Shown here in pieces: positions 34,708-42,809 of a DNA stretch of 64,000 nt; positions within the stretch are counted from its first letter, which is position 1; each line of letters opens with the position of its first letter. The notes beneath the pieces were generated by a model, which did not search any database, was not told the DNA's origin, and was given only the letters and a program-made list of their open reading frames with translations. Source of the DNA: Thiothrix subterranea (GTDB lineage Bacteria; Pseudomonadota; Gammaproteobacteria; Thiotrichales; Thiotrichaceae). Position numbers and translations under genes: made by a program. The DNA lies in contig NZ_CP133217.1 in NCBI RefSeq assembly GCF_030930995.1, positions 4,144,001 through 4,208,000 of the forward strand. Reading direction: 5' to 3'.

Positions 34708-34793
34708 GCCTTAAATCATTGCACGCCGAACCGCCTAGCACTACGCTTGGGACACAAAAATAGCAACGTTCACTCCGCTAGAGAATAAACTGC

Positions 34794-35264
34794 ATGTCAG
34801 ATCTTGTTTTTTACTACCATAACCGCTTGCCGTGCGCTGCATTCACCGTATTGGAAACCGCCATTAAGGAACACGGTGAACATGAACTCATCTCGACGTT
34901 TGATGAATTCAGGGTTGACCAGTATGTGCTGGCAGATTCCGCTACTTCGCGGATTATCGCTATCGACTTCGACAATACCATTACCGCCGACCCAGACTTT
35001 TACCTTGCGCTGATAAAACGTTACCGTGAAAGTGGCTGGGAACCGATCGTGTGTACTTTGCGCGATGACATGGATGATAACTTGCTGGAAATCCGCGAAC
35101 GGCTTCAGGGTGACGGGATGCGGATTTACACCACCGATGGTAGAAAAAAACGGGCTTTCATGCTTCATCAGGGAATCAGTGTCGGACTGTGGATTGATGA
35201 TTATTTTCCAGCAATTATCCCGTTCGGCTCGCCCCTGCTTATCAGAAACGGAATAGAGTACTGA
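34794..35264 (+). CDS. HAD-like hydrolase
   Basis: 156 aa. HAD motif I is IAIDFDNTIT at about residues 60-69, motif II probably CTLRDD, and the acidic motif IV LWIDDYFP at 131-138. The N-terminal 50 residues (LVFYYHNRLPCAAFTVLE) are outside the known fold. Similar short HAD proteins occur in phages and near phage attachment sites. It is 3 nt from the next gene, so the pair forms one unit next to a tRNA integration site. Confidence 0.78.
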   Translation: MSDLVFYYHNRLPCAAFTVLETAIKEHGEHELISTFDEFRVDQYVLADSATSRIIAIDFDNTITADPDFYLALIKRYRESGWEPIVCTLRDDMDDNLLEIRERLQGDGMRIYTTDGRKKRAFMLHQGISVGLWIDDYFPAIIPFGSPLLIRNGIEY

Positions 35265-35267
35265 TTT

Positions 35268-35960
35268 ATGGATACCGTAGCACCACTCGACTCTAGCAAA
35301 GAAATCCTCGATTGCTTCCTCAGCGGCAAATTCAAACGCATGGACTGCCCACAGTGTGAGAACACCTTCCTCACCAAAGTCTACGAAATGAAATGCTTCG
35401 ATGGCGGCAAGCAACTCAGCGTGAAATGCGCCGAATGCAAACGGCTATTCACCGCCAATACGGAGAGTGATGCTTGGAAAAACTATGTCGTCTTGGAAAA
35501 ACAGTCGCTAGGGCTGGAATATTTTCTGGATGCTATCGAAAAACATCAGCTTACCAGTGTGCCGTTTGCCCGCCGCGTGGGGGTATTGGATGATGAAGGG
35601 CAACCGCTTGACCCCGCCTGTATCCACTTATTCACGTTTGAAGAACCCGACTATCGCATCATTTACGTGATGGAACGCCTAGAACATTTGGATGAAGCCG
35701 ATTCTGCTTTTTTCACCGAACATGTTCACGAAATTGACTGGATGGAAGAGGCCGAACGTATCAAAGTCTGGGCTTACGTCGCCGAACACTATGGTGATGA
35801 ATTAGCGGATGACATGCGCAAGCTCTGCAAGTATTACCGCGAACACCAACAATACCTTAACTGGGATTTGCACGGCGACAACTTAATGCGTCAAGTGAAG
35901 GATGGCAAGATTGTGATTATGGATCCGTTTGCGCCGAAAATGGGCGATTACATGGAATAG
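35268..35960 (+). CDS. Zinc-ribbon plus kinase-like protein
   Basis: 230 aa. An N-terminal zinc ribbon (MDCPQCENTF ... VKCAECKRLF, residues 25-63) is followed by a small protein-kinase-like or aminoglycoside-phosphotransferase-like fold. YLNWDLHGDNLMRQ resembles the catalytic loop (HGDN) and IVIMDPFAPK the metal-binding Asp. A glycine-rich loop is not evident, so activity is uncertain. Partner of the HAD gene 3 nt upstream; this kinase-phosphatase pairing is suggestive. It ends 20 nt before attL. Confidence 0.6.
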   Translation: MDTVAPLDSSKEILDCFLSGKFKRMDCPQCENTFLTKVYEMKCFDGGKQLSVKCAECKRLFTANTESDAWKNYVVLEKQSLGLEYFLDAIEKHQLTSVPFARRVGVLDDEGQPLDPACIHLFTFEEPDYRIIYVMERLEHLDEADSAFFTEHVHEIDWMEEAERIKVWAYVAEHYGDELADDMRKLCKYYREHQQYLNWDLHGDNLMRQVKDGKIVIMDPFAPKMGDYME

Positions 35961-35980
35961 TGAAGGGAAAAGTAGGGAAT

Positions 35981-35999
35981 TTGGAGCGGGTGATGGGAA
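35981..35999. repeat. attL, 19-bp core
   Basis: TTGGAGCGGGTGATGGGAA, a displaced copy of the tRNA-Gly 3' end including CCA. Confidence 0.88.
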
Positions 36000-36471
36000 A
36001 AAATACGCCACTATCATCATGATAATATTGAAATTAAATGCATGTAATTATTTTACTACATGCCTACTACATTCAATTTCTTCCATCATTCTGCATTATC
36101 CCGTTAACCTAACACGCCCTAAGCATCACACATACCATAGAACCTTGTAAACGCCTTCGCACCTAATGCGCCGTCACTGTACTAAAACTTTGAATATTTA
36201 GTACAGTTTTCACCAGTCGATTGCACCACGGTTGAATGCGGGCTTCAGCGTTTCGGCACTGTCTCAAAAGTTGTACTAAATTGCCGTTAGCCATCATCTA
36301 GGATATTTAGTACAACCCGCCTATTTTCTAAATAGCCTTTAGAACCTGATAGACAACCCTCTAATAAGTGCGAAAACAACCCTATTTATAGGCTTTATGA
36401 ATGGTGTTTCAGTCTCTAACATGGGTATACCCTTTTTATAGGGGTGTGATCATTCGGTTTTTCCGATGATG
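36000..36471. other. Non-coding left end with two large palindromes
   Basis: No gene. Holds an 11-bp perfect inverted repeat at 36176-36207 (ACTGTACTAAA arms, 10-nt loop) and a second with related arms (GTTGTACTAAA, 36270-36280 and 36306-36316). Possible excisionase, accessory integrase or replication-origin sites. Confidence 0.6.
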
Positions 36472-36497
36472 CAAAAAAGCCGGGAACATGCCCGGCT
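36472..36497 (-). terminator. Terminator of the leftward operon
   Basis: Stem AGCCGGG / CCCGGCT, 6-nt loop, six T on the minus strand. Confidence 0.88.
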
Positions 36498-36526
36498 CTT
36501 GATCGTCACTTGATGCGGGTCAGGTG

Positions 36527-36877
36527 CTACTCTGCCCGCCATCGCATACCGCGAACCATTGCACCGTGCTGAAATTCCTCTACCTGAGAAAATCCGTAGT
36601 TGGTCAGAATCTCGCGTAACAGTGGCGAATGCACTAACCAGAATGTTACCTTACTGTATTCCCGCATCAGGTCTTTCATGAATGCCTTGAATTGACCTGT
36701 ACCGGGCTTGCTTGCCATGACTGCCAGCAGGTCTACACCGTTACTTGTAACCTGCGCCAGCCCGCCTACTCCGTGCCGTGATTGGAATTGCATATAAGCC
36801 TTGTTCATTCCCAATAATGCGCCGATAGGGTCATCAGTCAGTAAACCCAACGTTTTGGACTTTGCTGCATATTCCAT
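36527..36877 (-). CDS. Unknown protein, possible GNAT-like fold
   Basis: 116 aa, last gene of the element's leftward operon. The second half (VDLLAVMASKPGTGQF, then LLREILTNYGFSQVEEF) has the order seen at the end of GNAT acetyltransferases (lav...G.G.., then yGF...E), but the classic Q/RxxGxG loop is incomplete. Phages and satellites often carry such proteins. No confident function. Confidence 0.45.
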   Translation of the reverse strand: MEYAAKSKTLGLLTDDPIGALLGMNKAYMQFQSRHGVGGLAQVTSNGVDLLAVMASKPGTGQFKAFMKDLMREYSKVTFWLVHSPLLREILTNYGFSQVEEFQHGAMVRGMRWRAE

Positions 36878-36947
36878 TTCTAATTACTCCGTTGCTACTT
36901 TTAAATAATGGGCAGAGGGGTATTAATCCCCTGCCCTGTTGGGTTAA

Positions 36948-38846
36948 TTAAGCCGCTCTCTTGTAACGTGGGTAAGTGCTACCTTCAATATAATCAGAGT
37001 TAGGCTTTAGAACTCCCTCCTCTGCCATTCGATCAAGGCACTCATTCCATATCGGGTTCATTTTCACTTTACCCAATTGGCTGAAGAATTGGCTATCCTT
37101 CCGAAGATCAAAACACGCCGGTTCTGAGAACTTGCCACCCGCCTGAACATGCCCCTTGAACAGCGTATAGAACTGATCGAATTCACTTCCTTTAGGAAGC
37201 TCAGGGGAAGTTGTAGGGGAAGTAGCGGGGGATGTTGCGCTTCCCTCAGCTTCCTTTAGGAAGTTAGGGGAAGCGCTAGGGGAAGTACTTCTCTTGCTTC
37301 CTTTAGGAAGCTCAGGGGAAGTTGTCAGGGGTAGCGGGTAGTGCTCTTCGGCAGTGCCTAACGCGGGGTTGTGGAGGCCAGTTGCGCCGGTACGTTGCTG
37401 AAATGGCGTGGCAGGAAATGCGGTGGCAGGGGTGGCACTCTTGGCAATTTTGCCCGCTACTTTTAACAGGTCTTTATCGTCAAGATCGCACGGGTTAAAC
37501 AGTTTTGCATAAGCGTCGAATACTTGCGCCTGAATATCGGCTTCAGTGGTAGCGCCTGATTTTTTAACCGCATCCACTAACGCCTTGATGGTGTCAGATA
37601 CAGACATACGCTGAATAGGCGGGGTAGGGGATTCGTCGCTAAACATTTTACCGGCGTTATATTCTTGCATTTGTTCCTGATACAAACGTTGCACATTTTC
37701 CAATTGTTCCGGTGATTGTTTCATGTGTGCCGGTTTGATTTCGGGCTTGTCTAATTCAAGCGCTTCCGGTTTTTTAATTGCGGATTCGATTGAATCACCA
37801 ACGGTCTTTAAAACATCGCCTGTTTTTGCCGCCATCTGTTCACGGGCATGTTGCGCACGGGCATATTCCGTTGCTATCACTTCGGGGGATGCTTTTAAGC
37901 CTTCCTCAATTTTCGCCGCGTATTCGCTCACGGTTTGCTTGGCAGAGTTCGCGGACCCGGTAAGCGCTGCCATGGGTGCGGATTCGGATTTATCGGAATA
38001 GGTGCTGATGCTGCCATCAAATTTGCGCGGTGGTTGGCGTAAATGACGGGTCACGTCATAGCCGTGCGCCATCAGGTATTCACGCGCCGCCGCGAATTGC
38101 CCGCCTAAGTAATGAAAGGCGTACTCGAAAAAGCTGATGATGATTAGCGAGACGAGAAACGAGCCGATTGTGCCAGACACACCAAACGTTTCACGCAAGA
38201 CGCTCACCAGTGCAGCATAATTCTTTTCGTCTTTTTCCATCGCTTTAGCGGTTGCAGCGAGGGCTAGGGCTTGTGATTGGCTTGCCGTTGCATGGCCTGC
38301 AATCATCTTGTTGACGGCTTCGACACGCGCTTTGCTACCTTCACAGTGTTTTTCCTTGCCTTGTGCGAGGCGCTGCTCACATTGCGCTAATTTCACCTCA
38401 GCGGCTTGCAGGTCGGCAGAGTAGGGCGATGCACTGGCAGTGCCACCAATCGCGCCTACAATGGCCTTATAGGTTGGCGATTCTTGGCTTTTGGTTTCCA
38501 TGCGGATTGTATCGCGCTCCATGCCTTGCCCGACTTCGGATAGCAGCGAGAAGGACACCGCCACCACAACCGCTAGAACGGTCGCTTTCTTGCCGCCTGC
38601 GACATTGCCCGCGCCGTAGAGGATAAATTGGTATCCCGTCATTACGGCAGTGATGCCGATAGCGACGATGCCATTAGCCCACTGGGACGCATCCCATTCT
38701 AATACGTGCAAATTGCCTGCCAGATAGCCCACCACAAAGTAAGAACTCATCAGGAAGGCGACCGCCGCCGCCAGCATGTAGAACGTTTGGCGGGTCTTGT
38801 AATCGCTGTACGCGAGGCCAGCATTGAAGTTTTCGTTATTCATCAT
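36948..38846 (-). CDS. Large membrane protein with repeat-rich tail
   Basis: 632 aa. Four membrane helices (about 25-45, 55-75, 88-105, 226-248) flank a Cys-containing helical region with CEQRLAQGKEKHCEG. A long, Ala/Glu-rich cytoplasmic part follows, then a Ser/Pro/Thr segment with SPELPKGS twice, and a compact C-terminal domain. There is no Walker A motif, so it is not a Zot/pI-type ATPase despite its place downstream of a Rep gene. DNA of the Ser/Pro segment has three copies of CTTCCTTTAGGAAG. Function unknown; possibly anchors or exports element DNA. Confidence 0.7.
   Translation of the reverse strand: MMNNENFNAGLAYSDYKTRQTFYMLAAAVAFLMSSYFVVGYLAGNLHVLEWDASQWANGIVAIGITAVMTGYQFILYGAGNVAGGKKATVLAVVVAVSFSLLSEVGQGMERDTIRMETKSQESPTYKAIVGAIGGTASASPYSADLQAAEVKLAQCEQRLAQGKEKHCEGSKARVEAVNKMIAGHATASQSQALALAATAKAMEKDEKNYAALVSVLRETFGVSGTIGSFLVSLIIISFFEYAFHYLGGQFAAAREYLMAHGYDVTRHLRQPPRKFDGSISTYSDKSESAPMAALTGSANSAKQTVSEYAAKIEEGLKASPEVIATEYARAQHAREQMAAKTGDVLKTVGDSIESAIKKPEALELDKPEIKPAHMKQSPEQLENVQRLYQEQMQEYNAGKMFSDESPTPPIQRMSVSDTIKALVDAVKKSGATTEADIQAQVFDAYAKLFNPCDLDDKDLLKVAGKIAKSATPATAFPATPFQQRTGATGLHNPALGTAEEHYPLPLTTSPELPKGSKRSTSPSASPNFLKEAEGSATSPATSPTTSPELPKGSEFDQFYTLFKGHVQAGGKFSEPACFDLRKDSQFFSQLGKVKMNPIWNECLDRMAEEGVLKPNSDYIEGSTYPRYKRAA
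37186..37310. repeat. Three copies of palindrome CTTCCTTTAGGAAG
   Basis: Perfect copies at 37186-37199, 37250-37263 and 37297-37310, with copies one and three sharing longer flanks (CTCAGGGGAAGTTGT). They lie inside the coding sequence of the Ser/Pro linker. Confidence 0.85.
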
Positions 38847-38853
38847 TTTTACC

Positions 38854-39210
38854 TCAGAACCAATAGCTTAAAAGGAGGACGGCGAACGCGAACAGGATAG
38901 CCCGCGCTCCGTGTTTGACTTGTGCAGCGACGAAACAGGCCAGACACAAGGTCAAGCCCATCAGGACATACAGCCAATTGCTTGCAGCAGGGAACATGCC
39001 CGCGTAATGCAGGCCGAATGCTGTGGGGATCAGCAAGAACGTCGCCCAAACGAATCCGGCAAACAGGAAGGCTATCCACGGAATTAGCGCGTGGAGGCGT
39101 TCCCAGTTGATCGGGGTATTGTCGGATAGCGTAGGGGTGTCAAAGTGCTGTAACGCTCTCACAGAGGCAACATGCGCTTGTTGATCGGGTGTCAGTAGTG
39201 GATTGCTCAT
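38854..39210 (-). CDS. Three-helix membrane protein
   Basis: 118 aa with helices WIAFLFAGFVWATFLLIPTA, WLYVLMGLTLCLACFVAAQV and a C-terminal AILFAFAVLLLSYWF. ATG at 39210 overlaps the upstream stop (ATGA). Encoded 8 nt before the large membrane protein, so probably its partner. No family recognised. Confidence 0.68.
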   Translation of the reverse strand: MSNPLLTPDQQAHVASVRALQHFDTPTLSDNTPINWERLHALIPWIAFLFAGFVWATFLLIPTAFGLHYAGMFPAASNWLYVLMGLTLCLACFVAAQVKHGARAILFAFAVLLLSYWF

Positions 39211-39395
39211 GACATTGCCCCCCATGCCCATAGCGCCGCGACTGCCAGCAACATTGCCCACGCTAAGCCATCCATGACAGGCGGCTTTTGTGGCTTGGGT
39301 TGCGCTGGTGCGGGTTGCTTGTGTTTTGGTTGGCGTTGTTCCTGTGGCGGTACTTGTCCGGGTTGCAGGTAGACGTACTTGATTCGCTTGCTCAT
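39207..39395 (-). CDS. Pro-rich single-pass membrane peptide
   Basis: 62 aa. A Pro/Gln/Lys-rich N-terminal half (PPQEQRQPKHKQPAP) precedes one C-terminal helix (LAWAMLLAVAALWAWGAM). It overlaps the Rep stop and the next start, each by 4 nt. Size and topology resemble small virion or membrane proteins of filamentous phages, but there is no sequence match to claim. Confidence 0.65.
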   Translation of the reverse strand: MSKRIKYVYLQPGQVPPQEQRQPKHKQPAPAQPKPQKPPVMDGLAWAMLLAVAALWAWGAMS

Positions 39396-40675
39396 GCTGC
39401 TACCTCCACACGGAAACGTGAATATTCTTGTGGCGGGTCTGCCAAGTCGAACACGAATTCTTTCAAGCCGCTGATACGGGAAAGCATGTCGACGATTTCG
39501 CTTGAATCCATGCCTTTTTCAACCAAGGTGCGCACCAGTCGCCCATACGAATGACGCGCCCAATGCAGTTTTTTTGATAGCAGCAAGCCTTTCTCACGCT
39601 TGAACTGTTCGCGCTGGTACGTGAGCGCGGCTTCGAGTGATTGGCGCTCACGGACTGCATCAAGGATGGTTCTTACACCTGAACGGCTTTCGGCAAAGTA
39701 CGCATCAGGCCGTAACATGACCTCTAACGGGATGTTGCGCCCGGTGGCCTTGCGGCTCATTTCGTGTTCAATGCGAATCCATCCCCGATCTATGCTTTCA
39801 GGCTCAGCCATGCCGCCTAATAGCTCTTTGCCTTTTTCGTACACCCTGAAAAAATCATCGGCTGATTTGCGGTTGCCCACGTAGGCCGTTAAACCGGCGT
39901 GGCAGTGCTCCAACGGGTCATAGGTCTCAGGGGTGATATTGCCAATGGCCAAGTCTGACCAGTCGCCCGCCATGCTGAAGGATTGCTTCATGTTGGGGTT
40001 GCGTAGGCGGTCGGACTGGAACAAGCCGCTGTTTTTGGCTTGCAGTAGCAACTTCGGTACGGTGTAGCCCATTTCGCGGGCATATTCGCCATGCAGGTCT
40101 AGTGCCACGTCAACGCGGGAAATACGCCAATCGTGATATTGCAGCAGGTTGAACAGTTCCAGCCACAAAGCAGGGTGTTCGAGTTGCAGTACTTTGCAAC
40201 CCGTGCCAGTCAGTTCCAGCAACCCGCCTTTGTTACGGCCTGATTCAGCCTTAGCGATATGCCCCACGGTGAGGTAATCGTTGTCCTTCCATATCAGGAT
40301 TGACGCTGAAGAGTCATAGCCGTGCATTCCCTTGTCTGTCCACTTAACATCCATATCGGCATGATTGAAAAGCCCGCCATCTGCCAGCAGATCACCCATC
40401 GTTTGGGCGTATGCGTCAAGGTCGGTCGTGGTCAAGCGCAACCAGTCAACAGCGGTTACATTCAGGTCATACGATTTTTCGGTTTTCTGTAACTTGCTGA
40501 TTTCTTGAGAATCGTCATAACCCCCCGTATTACAGTACGGGGGATATTCAGCGCCGCCAGCGTCGCCAGAAACAGCGGAAAACGCGCCGCTTTCGCGGGC
40601 GTGTTTCTCTGCCAGAATGCGGTTAATGCGGGTGAGTGAATCTTCCCATTCGTCACGGTCAAAACGCTTAGCCAT
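39392..40675 (-). CDS. Replication initiation factor (Rep_trans, PF02486-like)
   Basis: 427 aa. VDWLRLTTTDLDAY near the N-terminus and WRISRVDVALDLHG in the middle are typical of the Rep_trans family (filamentous-phage gpII/RstA-like and Tn916 Orf20-type relaxases). Next come TAYVGNRKSADDFFRVYEKG (quoted YVGNRKSADDFFRVYEKG) with the candidate catalytic Tyr, and WIRIEHEMSRK. Likely nicks one strand at an origin and starts rolling-circle replication. The element also has a Prim-Pol, so it holds two replication systems. Confidence 0.82.
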   Translation of the reverse strand: MAKRFDRDEWEDSLTRINRILAEKHARESGAFSAVSGDAGGAEYPPYCNTGGYDDSQEISKLQKTEKSYDLNVTAVDWLRLTTTDLDAYAQTMGDLLADGGLFNHADMDVKWTDKGMHGYDSSASILIWKDNDYLTVGHIAKAESGRNKGGLLELTGTGCKVLQLEHPALWLELFNLLQYHDWRISRVDVALDLHGEYAREMGYTVPKLLLQAKNSGLFQSDRLRNPNMKQSFSMAGDWSDLAIGNITPETYDPLEHCHAGLTAYVGNRKSADDFFRVYEKGKELLGGMAEPESIDRGWIRIEHEMSRKATGRNIPLEVMLRPDAYFAESRSGVRTILDAVRERQSLEAALTYQREQFKREKGLLLSKKLHWARHSYGRLVRTLVEKGMDSSEIVDMLSRISGLKEFVFDLADPPQEYSRFRVEVAA

Positions 40676-40874
40676 GAGTGTTGCCCTCCATTTCGCGCTT
40701 CAAGCCGGTGCGGATTACATCGAGTTCATCCAAGATCAGCATGATGGTTGTCAGCATTTCTTGCTTGCGTAGATCGGTGCAATAGTCGTTTGTTGCGCCC
40801 TTGGCAAGTATGCTCAACGTTGATGCGCCGCTTCTTTTCAGTTGCCCTAACAGGGTGATGATTTCAGGACTCAT
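40668..40874 (-). CDS. Small unknown protein
   Basis: 68 aa starting MSPEIITLLGQLKRSG, mostly helical, with GAGGTG before the ATG. Overlaps the Rep start by 8 nt and the upstream stop by 4 nt, so expression is coupled to Rep. No family recognised; may be an accessory or copy-control protein. Confidence 0.6.
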   Translation of the reverse strand: MSPEIITLLGQLKRSGASTLSILAKGATNDYCTDLRKQEMLTTIMLILDELDVIRTGLKREMEGNTHG

Positions 40875-41059
40875 AACGCCACCTCTGCATTCAGCACGTT
40901 GCGGTTCAGCCACGACACCCACAAACGCGCCACGAAGTGGGTAGCGTTGTCGGGGTTGGCTTCGGATTTGCGGCGCTGGATCTCTTCATGCACCAGCTTC
41001 ACACGGTCTTCAAAGGGGATGGGGGCGACGATTGCGCCGGTAGTGTTGGGCTTACTCAT
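40871..41059 (-). CDS. Small unknown protein
   Basis: 62 aa (MSKPNTTGAIVAPIPF). The latter part HFVARLWVSWLNRNVL is amphipathic. Overlaps both neighbours by a few nt within the dense operon. No family recognised. Confidence 0.55.
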   Translation of the reverse strand: MSKPNTTGAIVAPIPFEDRVKLVHEEIQRRKSEANPDNATHFVARLWVSWLNRNVLNAEVAL

Positions 41060-41291
41060 GGCTCACCCCTTCTTTGCCGTAGTTGTGGCAGGTAGTGATT
41101 AGGCTTATCACGTCGTTTTGCAGCAGGTGTGCCAGACGTTCAGCGATGCTGATCAGGCAACCGGTACGTGCATCGTGAGTGCCATCGGTGAAGGTGGTTT
41201 CGAGGAGTGCTTCCAGTTCAGACACTTGGCATGAAATGCCTTCGAGTGGCTCTACTAGGGCTTTCAGTGGGTTAGTGTTGGCGTTGCTCAT
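41052..41291 (-). CDS. Small unknown protein
   Basis: 79 aa, helical and acidic (LVEPLEGISCQVSELEALL), with three Cys and a His. Overlapping start and stop with its neighbours. No family recognised. Confidence 0.55.
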   Translation of the reverse strand: MSNANTNPLKALVEPLEGISCQVSELEALLETTFTDGTHDARTGCLISIAERLAHLLQNDVISLITTCHNYGKEGVSHE

Positions 41292-41740
41292 GCTTCACCG
41301 CCTTGAATGACTTCCAGTTCATCGGATGGTGAAAGCTCAACGATGCTTACACCCACGCCGCAATTAATCACGACTGAGGTATCACCGCCGATCTTCCGTA
41401 GGTGTGAGGCGCAACAGGTGCGGATTCCTACGCCGGGATAAGCGGGTACGCGGAAGGTTGCGCCCGCTGGCAGTTGATCGGCACGGACTAACACGCGCTT
41501 GTAGATCATGTTGCCGTTGCCCAGTTGGGAATACAGCACTGTCCACGGCACGGGTAGCTTGTCAGGGAAGGGAATAACCGTCTGATTAAAAAGGGTGATT
41601 ACCTGCGCTAGGGTTGCGCTATCCGGCACATTCGCCACGCGGTAGATAAACACGTTGCCACTGATGCCGGGTTGTGCGTCTGGTTGAGCCGGGGTAGTAG
41701 CGGCGCTGCTTGCACTGAATTTCAGGTTGATGGTTTTCAT
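41288..41740 (-). CDS. Unknown beta-rich protein
   Basis: 150 aa from the ATG at 41740. Beta-rich with Cys-Cys (GIRTCCASHLRKIGG) and a hydrophobic VFIYRVANVPDSATL segment. In the position where filamentous phages encode their ssDNA-binding protein, but there is no sequence evidence for that. Overlaps the AlpA-like gene by 4 nt. Confidence 0.55.
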   Translation of the reverse strand: MKTINLKFSASSAATTPAQPDAQPGISGNVFIYRVANVPDSATLAQVITLFNQTVIPFPDKLPVPWTVLYSQLGNGNMIYKRVLVRADQLPAGATFRVPAYPGVGIRTCCASHLRKIGGDTSVVINCGVGVSIVELSPSDELEVIQGGEA

Positions 41741-42102
41741 ACAGCACACCCATTCGTGCGGGAATCAACCCAAGTGGTGATTTCGCTTAGCTTCCACGCT
41801 GAAATTCTGGTGGTGAGGCGGTATTGCTTGGGGAATGCGCCGCGTCTGATGTAATCGTATACGGTGGTTTTGCTGATGCCGGTCAGTTGCATGACTTCAG
41901 GCAGACGGACAAAGCGCTCTTGGGTCAGAGGGTCAGTTAAACCGGCACGGATACTTTCGGCTTTCAGATCGTGAACACTGTCAGCATAAACCGCGCTGTA
42001 CTTGCCTAAGCCCCACTGAGTAGCAGCATATTCGCGGTCTGTGGTGCATCCAGTGATTAGACGCAAGCCGTCAATGAGTTCAACTTTGATGAAGAATTTC
42101 AT
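41737..42102 (-). CDS. AlpA-like regulator with N-terminal extension
   Basis: 121 aa. The C-terminal 60 residues are an AlpA/excisionase-type winged HTH (VRLPEVMQLTGISKTTVYDY, then RRGAFPKQYRL, WKLSEITTWVDSR). The first 55 residues are unrelated to AlpA and may sense something or dimerise. AlpA proteins control integrase genes and excision. A second AlpA-like gene lies at 49397, next to the integrase. Confidence 0.82.
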   Translation of the reverse strand: MKFFIKVELIDGLRLITGCTTDREYAATQWGLGKYSAVYADSVHDLKAESIRAGLTDPLTQERFVRLPEVMQLTGISKTTVYDYIRRGAFPKQYRLTTRISAWKLSEITTWVDSRTNGCAV

Positions 42103-42461
42103 ACAGCACCCCCAAACGCGGCATTGATGAAGCTCACGGCTTCAGGCAGGGTGTCAAAGTCGGCTGTTTCCATGTTGATGCCGTTACGGGTTTGGCGACG
42201 GTATGCCACGTCAACAAACTCACAGCGTAAGCCGGTTTCTTTGCTGTGGTGATAGCCTGCGACAATCCACGCGACGGGGTTAGCGTTATGGTAGGCGGTA
42301 ATGTTGCCGTCACTGCCTAGCACCAGTTGCAAGCCATTGGCGGCTTTTTCGTGGCGTTTGGGCGGTTTGGTAATGGGAAAGGGTGTGCCAGTAGGCAACA
42401 GACGTGCAAGCGCCTGTAGGGGATTGTGGGCAGATACGCCCATGCTGATAGATGCGTTCAT
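42099..42461 (-). CDS. Unknown protein, first gene of the Rep operon
   Basis: 120 aa; a positively charged N-terminal part (PITKPPKRHEKAANG) and a compact domain (ITAYHNANPVAWIVAGYHH, shortened). Overlaps the AlpA-like gene by 4 nt. Preceded by a 340-nt leader with a long stem structure. No family recognised. Confidence 0.6.
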   Translation of the reverse strand: MNASISMGVSAHNPLQALARLLPTGTPFPITKPPKRHEKAANGLQLVLGSDGNITAYHNANPVAWIVAGYHHSKETGLRCEFVDVAYRRQTRNGINMETADFDTLPEAVSFINAAFGGAV

Positions 42462-42501
42462 CGTTTCGTACTCTTAAGTTTTAACATTTGGGCAAATATT
42501 G

Positions 42502-42579
42502 CCGGGTACTGTTATCGTCTTAAGAGCACGACGCGCTTGTTTCGGTTTTCACCGTCTTGTAGTCCACGCATACCCGGCA
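42502..42579 (-). ncRNA. Candidate structured leader RNA of the Rep operon
   Basis: A 9-bp perfect closing stem (TGCCGGGTA / TACCCGGCA, 42502-42510 and 42571-42579) encloses about 60 nt containing a GNRA hairpin on the minus strand (CGGT-GAAA-ACCG). It ends 41 nt before the first gene of the operon. Could be a cis-regulatory leader, a small RNA or a replication-origin hairpin. Confidence 0.45.
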
Positions 42580-42606
42580 TTAGCCGCTTTGCGCATCCTA
42601 CAGGCG

Positions 42607-42634
42607 AAAAAAAACCGCCGTGCGTGTGGGCGGT
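42607..42634 (-). terminator. Terminator of the 42810-45271 gene group
   Basis: Minus strand stem ACCGCC / GGCGGT, 9-nt loop, then eight T. Confidence 0.85.
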
Positions 42635-42809
42635 GTTGCCGCCTTAAGTGGGATAACAGTCCCAGAATTTTGCTGTTTGCTGCCTGATCTTTCAGACTGC
42701 CTAAATACGATAACGCCAGAATGTGGGCGGATGCAAGCGAGTTGCCGACAAAGTGCAGGGTTTTTTTATGGGGTATTAGCTGGCAATACCTTTATGTGTT
42801 CCTGGCACG

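Noticed and set aside
36948-38846. Zot/pI-type phage assembly ATPase
   Set aside because: Position would fit an inovirus, but no Walker A or B motif is present.
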